Source of the DNA: Baylisascaris procyonis
Taxonomy: Eukaryota; Nematoda; Chromadorea; Rhabditida; Ascarididae
Assembly: GCA_037389465.1 (NCBI GenBank)
Contig: JAZARR010000221.1
Coordinates: forward strand, 846,501 to 910,500
Length of the DNA stretch: 64,000 nt
Direction: 5' to 3'
Shown here: one piece after another, positions 48,777 through 62,180 of the stretch
Position numbering within the stretch: the stretch's first letter is position 1
Layout of the letters: the number at the start of each line of letters is the position of its first letter
The notes under the pieces: model-generated
What the model saw: only the letters and a program-made list of their open reading frames with translations
Database searches by the model: none
Told to the model about the DNA's origin: nothing
Made by a program: the position numbers and the translations under genes

Positions 48777-51700
48777 CTAAAATTATGCAAATTGAAAAGT
48801 TGAACTCCATCGAAGTGAGGAAAAGTGACATCTAAACCAATCATTATTATGAAATTTTATATTACTATAAATTTTTTCGAAGAGGAAATGTGGACAATTT
48901 GGGGGTCTCAATGAAACAAAAAGAACATCTCGTGCCAACTTTCCTGATTAATTTTTCTAGTATTAAAAATATATCAACGAAGGAATGCCAATTACATAAA
49001 TTTCATAAAAGAAATACTTTTATGAAAGAACTTTGTTCGATTTAATTTATGGACGTTTAAAAAAACAATGTTTGGAATCACAATATCAGTAGGGAAACGT
49101 TTACAAGTGTAGCGCTAAAGTAGCTTGATGTTGAAGACGAAAATGGGAAAACAAAGCAGAATGGAGAGATAGAGGAGGAAATACCGCTAAGAGTTGATAT
49201 CGCTGAAGAGCTGATAACATTGTATAATGGACCTGATTGTCATGCTCATCTGGTGATAGTAACCTATACAAATATTAAGCTCCTCTTTGAATATTTCCAT
49301 AACGATAGTTTTATCAATCCGAATATTTGGGTTATATAATTGAAATTGAAGCGTCTTTAGATTTGTTAATTTCTGCGTTCTCAGACTTATTAATTTGCAT
49401 TTAGTACATCGATGGATGTAGCCGTAAATGACGTCTTTGCATTCGTAACGATAACGCAATTCGAATTATCAGCTGAACACATTCTTTGTGAATTATAGTA
49501 TTCATTCGATGCGTGTGCAGCCATGTTTTTGCACATCTATTAAAGGTTTTCGCTTGACTGATAAAAGCAAAAACACTAATAATAGCCGATCTGATGTGTA
49601 CACTGAAAAGAGAGTGATATTTGCAACTCGATAAGTGCGCTTCGAAGACTGCACCATTTTTCAGTGGAGAAGCAAAGAACGGGACGATAAATAACAGTAA
49701 AAGTTTAATGTCGGTCTTAGGAAGCAAGGCATGATCTGTGCTTTTTTGCAGTCTAATCGAATAGGTCTCCTATAGTGTAGATATTAAAAATAAAGTATAG
49801 CACCCAAAAACGTTCTCTCATTTTCTTACTTTTTGTTCTCTGATCAAAGTGAATTCTTATGCTCTACAATTCCTGAAATAATAATTTCGTTTTTATCGAT
49901 ATCTGATCAAAGTGCGGCAAAAATTTCCTATTTTAGATTTTACACTTATGAATGCACAATCCACATAAAGGAAATGTCCACTCGAAAAGAAATCAACTAT
50001 ACGAGATTACTCTGTAAGTTTGATTGCTGAGTTTTTGCGGGTAACCAACGAACGAATATATGCACACAATTAACGTCGCTAGAGTCAATCCTTTCACAAA
50101 TTCTATGAATTTCCATTAAAATTACATCGTAGGTGGATTTTATTGCTTTATGTTGCAAATAAATTGCAAACACCCTTGCAAACGAATATTCGCAAGAAAA
50201 GCACTACAATGGCGTCAGATCTGTGCGCCTATGCATTTGTGTACGTATCTTTGTCTGATCTAATCAATGATTCCAATTCAGGAATAATGAGGTTCAAATT
50301 ACGAGATTTGATGGGTATATTTCTAACGGTGCAGTAAATGACTATGGCAACCTTACATTGACCAATGAATTCCGAGAATTGCGAACAACCAGAAGTGCCA
50401 AAAATTGCATAAAGATGGGCTTGTTACGAACGGTTAAATCTGAAATGTTTGTAACATTGTTGTGATACCGATTGATTCGATTAGAACTTTAATGTGCTGT
50501 CACAAATGTTTCATTTCTACTGTTACTTTAACAATTAATAAAAGCTGTTCGTTTGAATCGCGAAAATGCTAAAGTGCATATCGTCGCAGTATTTGCGCAC
50601 CTCTATGAGGACGTTCTAAGGCAGAAATTGCTGCGAACTTGTAAGTAATTACTAACTGATCTGGTACAATAATTTGCAGACTGTCAACAAAATATGGAAA
50701 AATGTAGAATTGGTGATTGTGGAATAGTATTACAGAAATCGAAATAAAAAACGGTCGCCCTCCAACACGCAAGAAACATGCACACCAAAAAAGGAACGAA
50801 AAAACAAGGACACCTATAACACCACGCTGTTTCCTTCCATTTGCTGCGCAGCAATTCGCTTTGCATCCTCTTTGGTTGTATGGTGCATCTTGTATTGATT
50901 GAAATGCCTCCGAGACAACATCATCGACCACAGCATTGAGGGGCAACTATGTTTGTGGAATGCGGTGCAGTGGTCACTTGCGCCGCGCTGTCATGGAAAC
51001 GGAACGCTACTCCACTAGTAGTGTTTAAATATGAAATCTATCGCTTTGCTTATTTATATACGAGAAAACGAAGATAACTGAAGAATATTGTAGAAAGCCG
51101 CTAAAGACATTCTGGAGGGTGAGTGACGGTGAAACTAACGTGCTGCGTACTACGTTTGCAGATAACGCGTGTCGCTATTTTTATTTATATGCCAATGCTT
51201 GATTGAAATCTTTGTTTCATATGTGTTGCATAAACGTTTACTTTTGAGAAGTAATCCATTCTCAAGTGCGATCGCATCGTTTGGAATTTATTTACCCCTT
51301 CCATTTAGCCCTTTGCCTCCCTTCCATTGTTTGTATAGGCGGAGGAAGGGGTGGTAGAAGTGGAAGGGCGAGTATGAGGAGCCGCAAATAAACATCCGTA
51401 TCGATTATATGCTGCTATACATCTTTAGTTCCGAATCCAATAGGGTTAATAGAGATTATACATTGCATTGAGACTTTGTGCTTGTGCATGGCTTGATTAC
51501 CGATTGCGCAAGCCTCATATAATTGCGCTTTCGATTATTTTCCATCTGAAGACCAGATGGTTGGTAAACGTACATTCATGGCTTACAACCTCTATCACAC
51601 CGTCGATGCACATAAAATGAAGTTTAGAGAAGTTCACCAACTATAACGCATGTTCTGACTTATTTGTTGCCCTCTCAGGGCGGGTATGAGCAAAGTTTTA

Positions 51701-54700
51701 TTTATGGCGTTCGGAAATCCAGGGATTCTTCACTTGCATTCGCACAGTTCCCACGTTCGAGGCGCTGACTTCGGAGATTTCGGGTTTCCTTCAAAATGCC
51801 CAACTTCAGGGTCTCCAACTTTTACGGTCTCAAATGACAACATTATTGAAAATTATGAATTAGATTCGTCTTGGGGTATAAAGTGTCAGTTCTGCGACCA
51901 ATTTTTTTGAGCTAGAACTTCAAATAGTTGTTAATTTCATCCCTTACTTTGTACCCCGCAGTTTTGACTCATAGCTTCAGCTTAAATGAGTAAGTCTTTT
52001 GCGATCATGTAGCAGCAGAAAGAGCTTATTTACTGGTATAGTTAGGGATTGAGTTTCATCGATGAACTGAATGCATTTAGTTGATAATCGGGTAGTTATG
52101 TTGTGTTTGTAAGGGTCTCTTTTTCTAGCTTTAGTTGCAAATAGGAGACTCAAGATTCAGAACGATGTCAACTGCTCAATTCCCTCAACCTCACCAACGT
52201 TGTCACGTTTTCAGTAATGTAAAGATACGCTAAAAACATTGAGGTATACCTCGTTTAATCCTTACACTCACATCCTCATATACTTTTTTCTGCAGCCTTA
52301 TCCTCTTGCGATCAATTACTTTACTAAACTTGATAGACGTAAGAGCATTCGGTATATATTTTTCTGATTGTAAGTGACGAGTCTTTTACTCTTTTATCGG
52401 CTCTGTTATCTAATAATATGCAAATTTAGGTTGAGCTTATAAATTATGCAAATATTTCACTTTCGGTTTTCATGTAGACAATAAGAACGGTATGTTGGCA
52501 TTTCCTCAGTGTTTAGTGCAGAGAGTCACTGTTGGGAAACTTTTGGCTATACTCATGACTCATTAATACTGAGATTCCACAATGTTTGCATCAGTGTGTG
52601 TGAGAGTGACACAAATAATAGAATTCCATGTGAAAAGATTCGCTCGAATAACACGCCGACTGCTTTCTATTCCATAGTTTTGCTATTAATCATATACGTT
52701 TATTCGACTGCCTACTCTTTTGAGTATTTGAACGATTGTTGTTCAATGCACGATCATCGATAGCCTTGTGTTTCATTAAAGTCATTCAAGTTGCATAGCC
52801 CACGCCTGTTGAAGAACATTTGCATATAGGGGATTCATAGCCAGATTTCATGAAGTACCAAAATATGTGTGAGAAATTATTCTTGATACAGTTTTCGACC
52901 GATTTACCAGTTAATTAGGTTTGTCAAAAGAACAAGAACAGTTGCAGTTAAAAAAAACTTCTATTGCATGAAGCTACAACGGAGATTAGTTATAATCGCA
53001 TGTTGTACATTATGCGGACTTGTATCAATAAACGCCTGGAACGTTCTTATGGCGGAGTGTGCGAGAAAGGGTGAGTAAAGAACGGTGTTGTACCTATTTG
53101 CTTTCAGGTTGGATTTCTTTCCGGTTCTGAGGATAGTGGGAAGGATGCGTAAAATATCTGTAGCGATTTCTTCAACACCGCAGTTTCTAATATTTTGTAA
53201 TCTTTTATAAGCGATCTCACATATAAATAGATTTTTGATGCTTATGGCCTTCATTTTTTTTTTCTGTTGCCTCTTCTAGATCGTGCATCTGAGTTATTCT
53301 GCTAACCACTGATATCGGTACAGCAATTGTATTTATCTTACTGCTCTTATATGGTTTTGCTGACTTTGCTAGCTTACAGGAAATATGAACTGTAGATGAT
53401 CGAACACAGCTATGTAACCTGCGGCGACTAGGCGCTCTCAGAGCGATGACGCGAAACATTTTAACGGCCACATGGTCTGATCTGAATTCGGTGAGTGGAC
53501 CCCGAGGTTTGTTCACCTGCGGCTACAATGCATTCTCATCAATCTACCATACAGGTTTGCATTTGCAAAGCGCGTTATGGCAATATTACATTCATGGCCA
53601 TGTATATGTGAATTTGTTTGTTTGTTCGAAATCTTCAACTCGGGAATCATAGTTTCATGGATATAATATACACTCCATGTACCAACTTTCATGTTGATCC
53701 GTCGACCTCGAATGTTGATCTGTAGGCTTTTCGTCAGATCTTAAAGTTTGTATGAATTTTGCAGGTGATCAAATCATGTTTTTATCATTTAACGTGACTC
53801 CTTTACACAAGATTGGTGTTGTAGATCAGATCAATTCAAACACTAATACGTATAGCTTATGAGAGTGAATAGTTCCTTGAAAGAAATCGCAAAAATAACA
53901 TGTCGTTTCAGCTCCTTTGGCACGATTTTTTGCTTATTTTGATGGAAGGCTCAGCGCCCGAAGGCTTCATCCAAACTTTATTTCTAAGCGGTTAGCCGAC
54001 TGAAAACGTCTAGTTTTCATCTTAAAAGTGCTGCAGCGTCATCTATATTCTTTCCATATTGGTTCTTAGCACAACTGTATGTTTGTGCTAGAAAGTTGTT
54101 CATATACCCCGAAGCTTTATGTCCAGTAACGAGATGGGCTCAAATATCACATATTTCTTTACTTCGTTCCTACGACAGTATAGATCGCATGGGTATCGGG
54201 CCCCGTATTTGAAATATTGGTAAAATGAAAAAACGCTCATTGGAAATATCCGAGAATAACCACTTGAGGAAGGAACGCTGATAGTCGATGCAAACGGCAT
54301 TGTGGGCATCTTCTATGGCCTAGATTCCAGAAGGCAGCCTAGATTGCTGTGAATTGCATGCTTCTTCCAGAAGCATGAGGGATAGAAAAACATCAAAATG
54401 TTAGGTGGAGGATGTTTTGCTTGGTCTTGCTTCTTAACTTCACACGGACTTGACTGGCAAACGGTTGGACACAACAACCCAATTATAGGTTCCAATTTAG
54501 AGGGCAGCCGATTGGTAGATGACACGATGTTTTTTGTATCGCACTCAGTGATGCTAACTGTGGTGGAGAGTAGATGGCGATGTTTTTCTAACAATCCCTC
54601 TAGTGCTTTTTTATTAGCATTTATAAACCTTTAGAAGCTTTATTGAGTGGCTTGAACTTAATTTCCTTCTATTCAGGGGTTGGCCTAACAACTTTGTAAA

Positions 54701-54989
54701 TTCTTTACAGACCGGATGATTGCTGCTTGTAACAATTATACAGAGAACAACAGTTCAGACTATAATCAGTTGATCGCTCTCCTCGCCCTCAAATTTCGCT
54801 GAGCTTCTCAGCTGAAATATTTGGTACTTTTTGAAAACTTTACTTGCCTTTTCCTGTGTCCCTCCCGCCACCTCCCCCAGTCAGTTCTGTTCGATGAAGG
54901 TGGGAGGTGAAGGATGTGTTCTCATCTGTAGCACGAACAGAAGTATGGGCCCACTGCAACAAAAGTGACTAACATGTATGCGTTTTCAG
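48777..54989. other. Copy of 16392-22603, no firmly assigned gene
   Basis: Includes the duplicate candidate at 50569-50946. Differences from the first copy: 52795 is A instead of G, and the A run near 52955 has eight instead of seven bases. Confidence 0.4.
50569..50946 (-). CDS. Hypothetical protein or exon, duplicate of 18184-18561
   Basis: Identical 125-codon frame starting MPLNAVVDDVVSEAFQ; same uncertainty about an internal intron. Confidence 0.22.
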   Translation of the reverse strand: MPLNAVVDDVVSEAFQSIQDAPYNQRGCKANCCAANGRKQRGVIGVLVFSFLFWCACFLRVGGRPFFISISVILFHNHQFYIFPYFVDSLQIIVPDQLVITYKFAAISALERPHRGAQILRRYAL

Positions 54990-56015
54990 CGTTTGGTATG
55001 GCATTGGCAGCACTCTTTAACATAATACCTGTGTCGATGATTGTGATCGGTTTTCTGAATTTGGAGCAATGTGCTGTCGAGCCGTACCTCCCGAAGTGGT
55101 TGATCTGGATGGGTACACTTCTCCTTGTCAAATACGCTGTTGACACAACACTACGCATTTATAAAGTATGCTGTGTTAAAGAGGTGCAACTATTTGGCAC
55201 TCATCAGTTTGGTCCATTGGGTTGGATATTCTCCGGATTTATTACAATGTGTTTCTTGCTTGGTGAGTTTTTCAGCAAAAATTCGGTTGAAAGTTTTCGC
55301 TAACAGCGGACCCACTTCTTGTTTAAGAAATCGGCTCGCAGTGAATTGAGGCCGAGTACAGCCGACTACATCATTTCATCTTGTAACCATAAAATGGCCT
55401 GTTAGCGGGATTTCTGGTTGCAATTTTGAAATTCATTTTTGATGTTTCACCGAATGTTTACTATTGGCCAAAATCCACTCCGCAAGTCCATCCGGGAAAT
55501 ATAATTATTTAAATAAACTAGCAGTGTTTCAGCTTGACTATTTATTATCAGCAGTCTTTCGATTGACAAATATATGTCACCTGTGTTCATACCTAAAAGA
55601 AGCCAATTCCTGGACCCTAGAAATTTCTTATGCAATCCTCCAGCTAAGCAGAACTCAGACAACTGCAGGCCTCAAGTCAAATCGTTCGTTCTTTTATATC
55701 ACGAGTGAGCCTGTATATCTGCTTCACTGAGATGATCTGCGCACAGGGTTGAACTGATGAGTTTTATGTTCAGGTTCTTATTGGTTGTACGGGACGTTTG
55801 GTCGTGCACAGTTCACGATGTCCGAATACACCGACTACTGCGATATTCTCACCTATGGCAGTGTTTTTGTGATAATTTTACTTGTATATGTAATTCTATT
55901 TGTACTGTGCTGTGTTTTTTGTGTGTGTTGTGGAGTGGTGTGTTGGAAGTCGAAAGTGGATCGTGAACGATATCAGGTGGCTAATATGGTACATGCAGCG
56001 GTATCATCGCTATGA
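54990..56015 (+). CDS. TMEM272-like membrane protein, C-terminal exons, duplicate of 22604-23629
   Basis: Exons 54990-55262 and 55774-56015 repeat the four hydrophobic segments, the C-x-x-E-P-x-L-P motif, the GSYW and YC positions and the Cys-rich tail. No coding difference seen. The N-terminal exons are unidentified here as well. Confidence 0.6.
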
Positions 56016-57334
56016 CAATATTACTGCTTTCAAGTCTTTCATTAAACATAGGGCCACAATTGAAATTCTACTTAAACGACTCTTGATCCTTCATTATACA
56101 CAACGCGCAATTTTATCATGTGATAGGAATTCTTGCAAAAATGTTATATAACCTAATGCAGTAATTGCGATCGCCACTCCAAGCATAGATCGCCTCGACA
56201 GCATATTGGAAGTGTTGCTATATTCGTAGAGCGATAAGCAGCACTCATTTCCTCTATATTTTGCTTTTGTGGCTCACAAGCGATATTTCACAGTAAGAAT
56301 GCTTGTCCAAAAAACTTCATTGTGGTGCTGCTATATTTTACGGGTCATGTTCGCTATCAATCTCACCACGATTTCCTTTGAAACGAGTGAATAAATATAT
56401 CGGCCGATTATTCACATGAATAAAGAGTGTGTAATTTATTGCTAGTTAATTTAGAGCATCGGTATCGCTATTCGCATATGGTTAGTGACGCGAATCTTCA
56501 AGAGTGCGGCTTAATTCTAGAAGTGTTGGAATGTAAGATCAAAATGGCGGTGATCTTATCTGGCCGACTGGTCCGGAATTACAATCTTGTGACATATTAA
56601 TCTGTACTATCTCTTTTTTGCTTTTCTGGAAAAGCGTGTCCCATATTTTATCTGGCAGTAGTTCCTAAGACTTGCCACCACCGCTTTCTTGAACTTCTCT
56701 GTCAACACTGCATGGTGTGGAGAAAAAATACACTTTCAAAACATGCTTTAGGTATTGCTTGTTTATGTGGAAACACCTGCCAATTGTTCAGCTCTGTATC
56801 GTGAGCACCTTTAGTTCGTTTATCGTTAAACGACAGTTCTGGGAGGTCTGGCAGCCGTTCATCGTGAGAGCATCTCGGCAAAGCAGTAAAACATTCACGA
56901 GGTTACCCATATCAATGCATTACATTTATGAACGCTTAGGTTGTCTTACTGTTATTTGTATAGCATTACAACATTCATGAGATGAATTCGTCACATCAGA
57001 ACCTAATAGATGCAAGCTTGCTGACAACCGTATCGCCTGCCCGTGATATGTTGCCGCTCGTGTGGCAAAAAAATATTCACAGCGCAACCATCTTCCCTGA
57101 AGAAGTGTCTAAAACGTGGATCCCGACTAACAGCCGCAGAAAGAGACTGAGCGCCGCGCGATGGTCGATATCGCGGAACGCCACGTCTTCGTTCCAAATA
57201 CATGCAGCTGAACGACTGTGGCAAATAGCTACAGGGACAAACTACGCGCAACCCGACGGTCAGCACCATCCTTCTGCATACCAAGCAGACAAATTCGAAA
57301 TTTCGACAAAGCGTTCAGGCAAGCAGATATGCAA
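56016..57334. other. Copy of 23630-24948
   Basis: Same content as the first copy, including the repeat-derived 144-codon frame at 56982-57416. Confidence 0.4.
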
Positions 57335-58703
57335 GGGGTCGGCGCAATTAGCCAAAAAGAGATGGAGAGAGACCGCGCGCGTCTTCAGCGAGCGGCGCGG
57401 CACTGGTCACTCTTAAATAAATTGCCGCAACAAATGTGAAAATATACAGTAAGGAAACGACATTCGAACAACGGATTTCGATACATTCGAAAGAGCATTA
57501 AAAGCTCTATGAGAATCAAAAATAATCTCGGACAAAAACAAGAACTTTTCTATTAGATCGATTATTTATATGCAGTGCAATTGAGGAAAATTGCATGGCC
57601 ATTGATAAATCAGGGCGTGTAACTGTATAAAGGAACAAGATTTGGGAAGAGTGACTAGGTACATTCGAAAGAGCATTGAAAGCTCTATGAGAACCAAAAA
57701 TAATCTCGGACAAAAACAAGAACTTTTCTATTAGATCGATCATTTATACGACGTGCAACTGATATAATTTGCAGTGTAGCCTTATTCGTTATCTCATACG
57801 TTATAGTTGTGCATTTATGACATTGTTCTTAATGAAGAACTCAATTCATGACACTGCTTGACGATTTAATGAATCGACAAAATCATTCATAAATTACATT
57901 TAACTCGTTGTGGCTCCCATGAATGGATCTTTCATGCGATTGTTACATGCACCATTATGAATTCTTCAATTCGGCAGTTCTGGGTTTCCTTCATTTCATT
58001 TCTTTCCAATATAGGCATACTGGTAATGGTCATTGTAAGTTCGCTTGATGATAAAAAAGCTAACCGATGCATTCAGCATGTGGTTAATTGCATGGTCATA
58101 CGCTGATTCCATGCAACACTTGTTTTCCAATATAGACCCGTCAGGATGGAGAAGTGAAAAGCGATTCGAAAGCTACACATTCCCAATTGGAACAATTGAA
58201 ATTTACATGGCAGCGGACCACAAGTGGTTACAAGGCAGGAAACCTTCAATGTAAGCAGTGAAATGACTGCTTACATTGAAGAGCACAACTATAGCTATAA
58301 AGCCAGTTTCAGAATGTGGAGGAGATGAGAAGAAGATGGGGTTATCAAGAACACTCGTTTCGAACCACTAATCTAGAATGGCTGAATAACGTCTAGAAGA
58401 AGCACTTGCCATACGTGCAATTTACCTATGTTGCATGCAATCAACGTATGACAATATAACTAACCACATGCTAAATGGCCTTTCTATCACCAAGCGAACT
58501 TACAATGACCATTATCAGTTTGCCTATATATGAACGAAATGAAACGGAGGGAGCCCAGAACTGTCGAATTAAAGAATTCTTAACTGGTGCATGCAACAAT
58601 CGCATGAAAGATCCATTCATGAGGAGCCACAACGAGTTCAATGTAATTTATGAATGATTTTGTCAATTCATTAAATCGTCAAGCAGTGTCATGAATTGAG
58701 TTC
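57335..58703. mobile_element. Foldback element 2, duplicate of 24949-26317
   Basis: Same arms, internal 178-bp partial repeat (starts at 57484 and 57662), central hairpin and truncated right arm. It was carried along by the large duplication and is not an independent insertion. Confidence 0.7.
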
Positions 58704-59604
58704 GTAAACTATGTCGGTTGAGCAGTATTATGTCTATTGCTTTCTCCGTTTTTATGCCTCTACAGCAGTTTTCGGAAGAACCCAGAATGGCAATTTCATA
58801 TCTCAGCACATGCGTGCGTACTCCGCCTCTCGATTCGTTAACATCGCACAACAAGCCAGAAAGCCCAGAATGACAACATCTGATGAGTATGATCTAAACT
58901 ATTTAGTAATCTCTCAGCAGCATTTCCTGTCCGATTTATGCTGAAATTCAGAGATCCGCAGATTTCGCAAGCGAGTTCTGTCCTACGATTAGCTGAGTTA
59001 TAGGTCAAGAAAATATTGAAGTTCCTGCCACTGTTTTTGCAAAGTTTGGCTATTTTTTTGTTCTGGTGAAGAGAAATGCAGGGTCGCTTGTCGCGCTCAT
59101 ATTTGCAGCAAAATTTTCCACCTCTTGAGGGCATTGGGAAGGAGAAAGAGACGATAGAGCGTAGTTTGATCTCTCGCATACGATTGGTTCAGAGAATATC
59201 ACTGAAAATCCAAGGCAAATATAGATTTCACCCTTATCCATCTCATATCGCGTGATCATTTCGATCCCTCTTTATTTGTGATGAATGTGCTGTAATGATA
59301 ATTCACTGCTCGCCGATGAAGTTGCCATTATCGAAGTGTGAACATCTGAATAAAACCATCCGTTTCAATTTCTAGAGGTACGAGTGATAGGCAGTCTTCA
59401 AAAACACTTTACTTTGTCCGCTGGAACTTTTTTTCATTTTCTATGCACACATAAGAGTTGCCCTTTCTCTCTCCTTCTCCTCCAGCTTTCCTTTCTCTCT
59501 GGTTTTTCCCACACAAGTCCCGGCTGACCAGGTAACTGTCATTCAGTTCCTTCGTAGTGCCTCTTTTCCTTTCATACCATAAAGTGGAACGGCATGAATT
59601 TCAG
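58704..59604. other. Copy of 26318-27218
   Basis: One substitution from the first copy at 59104 (T instead of G). No signal-peptide exon recognised. Confidence 0.4.
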
Positions 59605-61279
59605 ATACTCGTTACTTATGCGAGTGCTCGCAAACCATGCGGTAAGAACGAGGTTTGGACTGAATGCACCGGTTGCGAGCTGAAATGCGGCCAAGACGAA
59701 AACGTATGGCACTTGATACTCTCCTTATGAATGAATTATTTTGCTGGTGGTTAGCGTCCTAAGCATGTACTTTCCAGGAATGTTTTAGCTTCCTCTTCTA
59801 TTCATAATAGGCAGCCGAACATTCCAAAGTTTATTCTGTTTTTACTCCCTTTGGAAATCTATAGTTGAAAAGCACGCTGAAGTGATAAGTGACTCGTCTG
59901 CTTGTCTGTCTGATTTGCTTCATCTCGGTATCACCGAAGCAAGAGGTAAAAAATTTGGTGGGTACTACTCGAATAAAGGATGAGTTTTCAGAGGAAATTT
60001 CAAGAAGTTAAAAATCCTTGATGAGACATGTAGAAGGGCTTGAGAATGTCAACAAAATTGCATACATTTTGCAGTTTGTCGAAATGTATCTTCCATCCAT
60101 CGATCAAGCAAAAAGGAAGTGGATCTCTTTTAGAAGATCGAAAAAAATTGCCTTCTTTGGCATCTTTGATTTTTTTCTTTTGTAAATTATAAAACCGGTT
60201 TGCCTGGCCAATAATATACAAGAGGGAGTTATCGCAGCTTTTCGACATGTTTCTGCACTTGGTGTTCCAAATTTATTCAATCAATTATTTATTAGACGAG
60301 ACTGAATGTTTTAACTCTCCTTATAGATAATATTCGTTGAATGATTTTCATCGTCTTCCTTTTACATGATATTTCGTTTTGTCTTTATCTCTGCGCAGGA
60401 TTTAATCAGTAGGTCGAAGTTGCTATAACGTCAAGAAATGAAAACAGAAAACCCACGAAGCAATGGCACCTAACACATCTATCTTTCTTTGCTCGCACGA
60501 CCGGTTGCAGAAATTTTATTGCGAACTTCATCACTGTAATCACATTATGCTCTCGTGGGTTCATCCCATACGTGCAATTTTCATGAACTTATGGCAGTAC
60601 AAAACTTTAACAAATAGGCGAGCTGAAGAGAGAAAAATACCGCATGGTTAATCGTCCGTCACAAATTTTGTTCTGATTATCCTACAACTGAAAGTGCAGA
60701 TAGGCATACACTCACAGAGAAATTACCTGCACCAAACATGAGCCGAGCTGCGGAAACGAAAAGAGGATTCCCACTTCAAAATTTTCAGACGCCATGTACC
60801 CGTAACTGCCGACCGCCATCATGTGAGTGCAGTCCTGGAAGAGGAATGAGGCGCACCCCAGACGGAAAATGCGTTCCAGTCTCTGAATGCCCACGAAAGA
60901 TGGCAAGAAGAGGTGATTTTTATAATTTTCATTCGTATACTTGGTGGCAAATGGTCTCATGGTTTTGCTGAATGAGTTTGAAGGAAATCTATCTAGAGTA
61001 ACCAATTCCAGTATTCTGCATCTGTAGGAATTCTAACATGATTGCTTGAATATCGTAGAATATGAAGAGATGGCAAAAAATCTGATTACAGAAGTGGGAA
61101 AATGTGCGAAACCAAATGAGCAGTGGTCGCCATGCCGAGGTTGTGAAGGAACGTGTGCACAAAGATTTGTGCCTTGCACCAGGGATTGCAAACCACCAGG
61201 CTGTGAGTGTATTGCGGGTGCAGGCTTCGTACGTGACGCTCAAGGAAACTGCATCAAATTCGAAGACTGTCCTAAATAG
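59605..61279 (+). CDS. Two-domain TIL serine protease inhibitor, duplicate of 27219-28893
   Basis: Exons 59605-59703, 60789-60912 and 61092-61279 reproduce both ten-cysteine domains with the C-T-R-N-C and C-T-R-D-C loops; no coding difference seen. The 5' signal exon is again not identified. With the inverted paralogue at 36308-37917 this makes three TIL inhibitor genes in the window. Confidence 0.85.
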
Positions 61280-62117
61280 ATGCATAATTGAACCACCTGC
61301 CGTAATAAAAGAATTCATCAATTATTAGATTATCAGCTAGATTTATTACTGAAATCTGTCCTAGTCACGAGAAGTTCAGCACTTGCAAAAATTCGTTGAA
61401 CGATTCCTACAACATCACTGAAGAAAATTTTCTTCATAGCTGCTAGTTGTTTTCAATTTCTGCTGCGATCCACTTTAAATGTTTGAAGTGGTTCAAAAAA
61501 CCGATGTGTTGGAGGTGAAAAGCGTCAGCAATCTATAAATGTATATTGGTTACAAAATATGACTAAAAGTGGATCTTCATTTGTACATATTCATGAAGAG
61601 ACCATTGCCTATTGGAAACCGCTTCAAAATGATCAGCAACAATGAACGTCCGACGTGTGTAAAGCAGCGAGAAGGTTTATGTGATAACAATCAATCAATA
61701 TGAAGCACTTAGGATGCTTATGTGATAAGAATCAAAGGTTGCGGAATTAGGTCACCTGCCAATGTGACCAACGAAGAACAAAAAATTGGAACGATTCAGT
61801 TGGCTGCAAGACAAGAGGTGAACGACAGTTATTTGCATCAAAACAATTCGGAGGTTATCAGGATTATAACGCATAAAAATTCAATTGTGTGCTTTGCATC
61901 GAAGGATGAACGTGAGCAGGCAGAAAGAGAACTTTACAGCAGATAAAATAATAAAAGTTTTGCTAAAGATGTGACGTAAAGGGCGGAATTTTGAGTTTAA
62001 AATGCTCCCTCAATTCGGCAAGCACAGTTTTCACGCAGAATGTTACACAAAAAAGTTATTTTTATTCTAGGATCTCTGCACAATCCACACGATTGGCAGA
62101 TTTTAACGACATGGTAT

Positions 62118-62121
<4 letters not shown>
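61280..62121. other. Copy of 28894-29735
   Basis: Contains AATAAA at about 61304. No other supported feature. Confidence 0.45.

Positions 62122-62180
<59 letters not shown>
62122..62180. repeat. (TA)n microsatellite, duplicate of 29736-29798
   Basis: 59 bases instead of 63, with the same single C interruption. This is the largest length difference between the duplicates. Confidence 0.95.
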
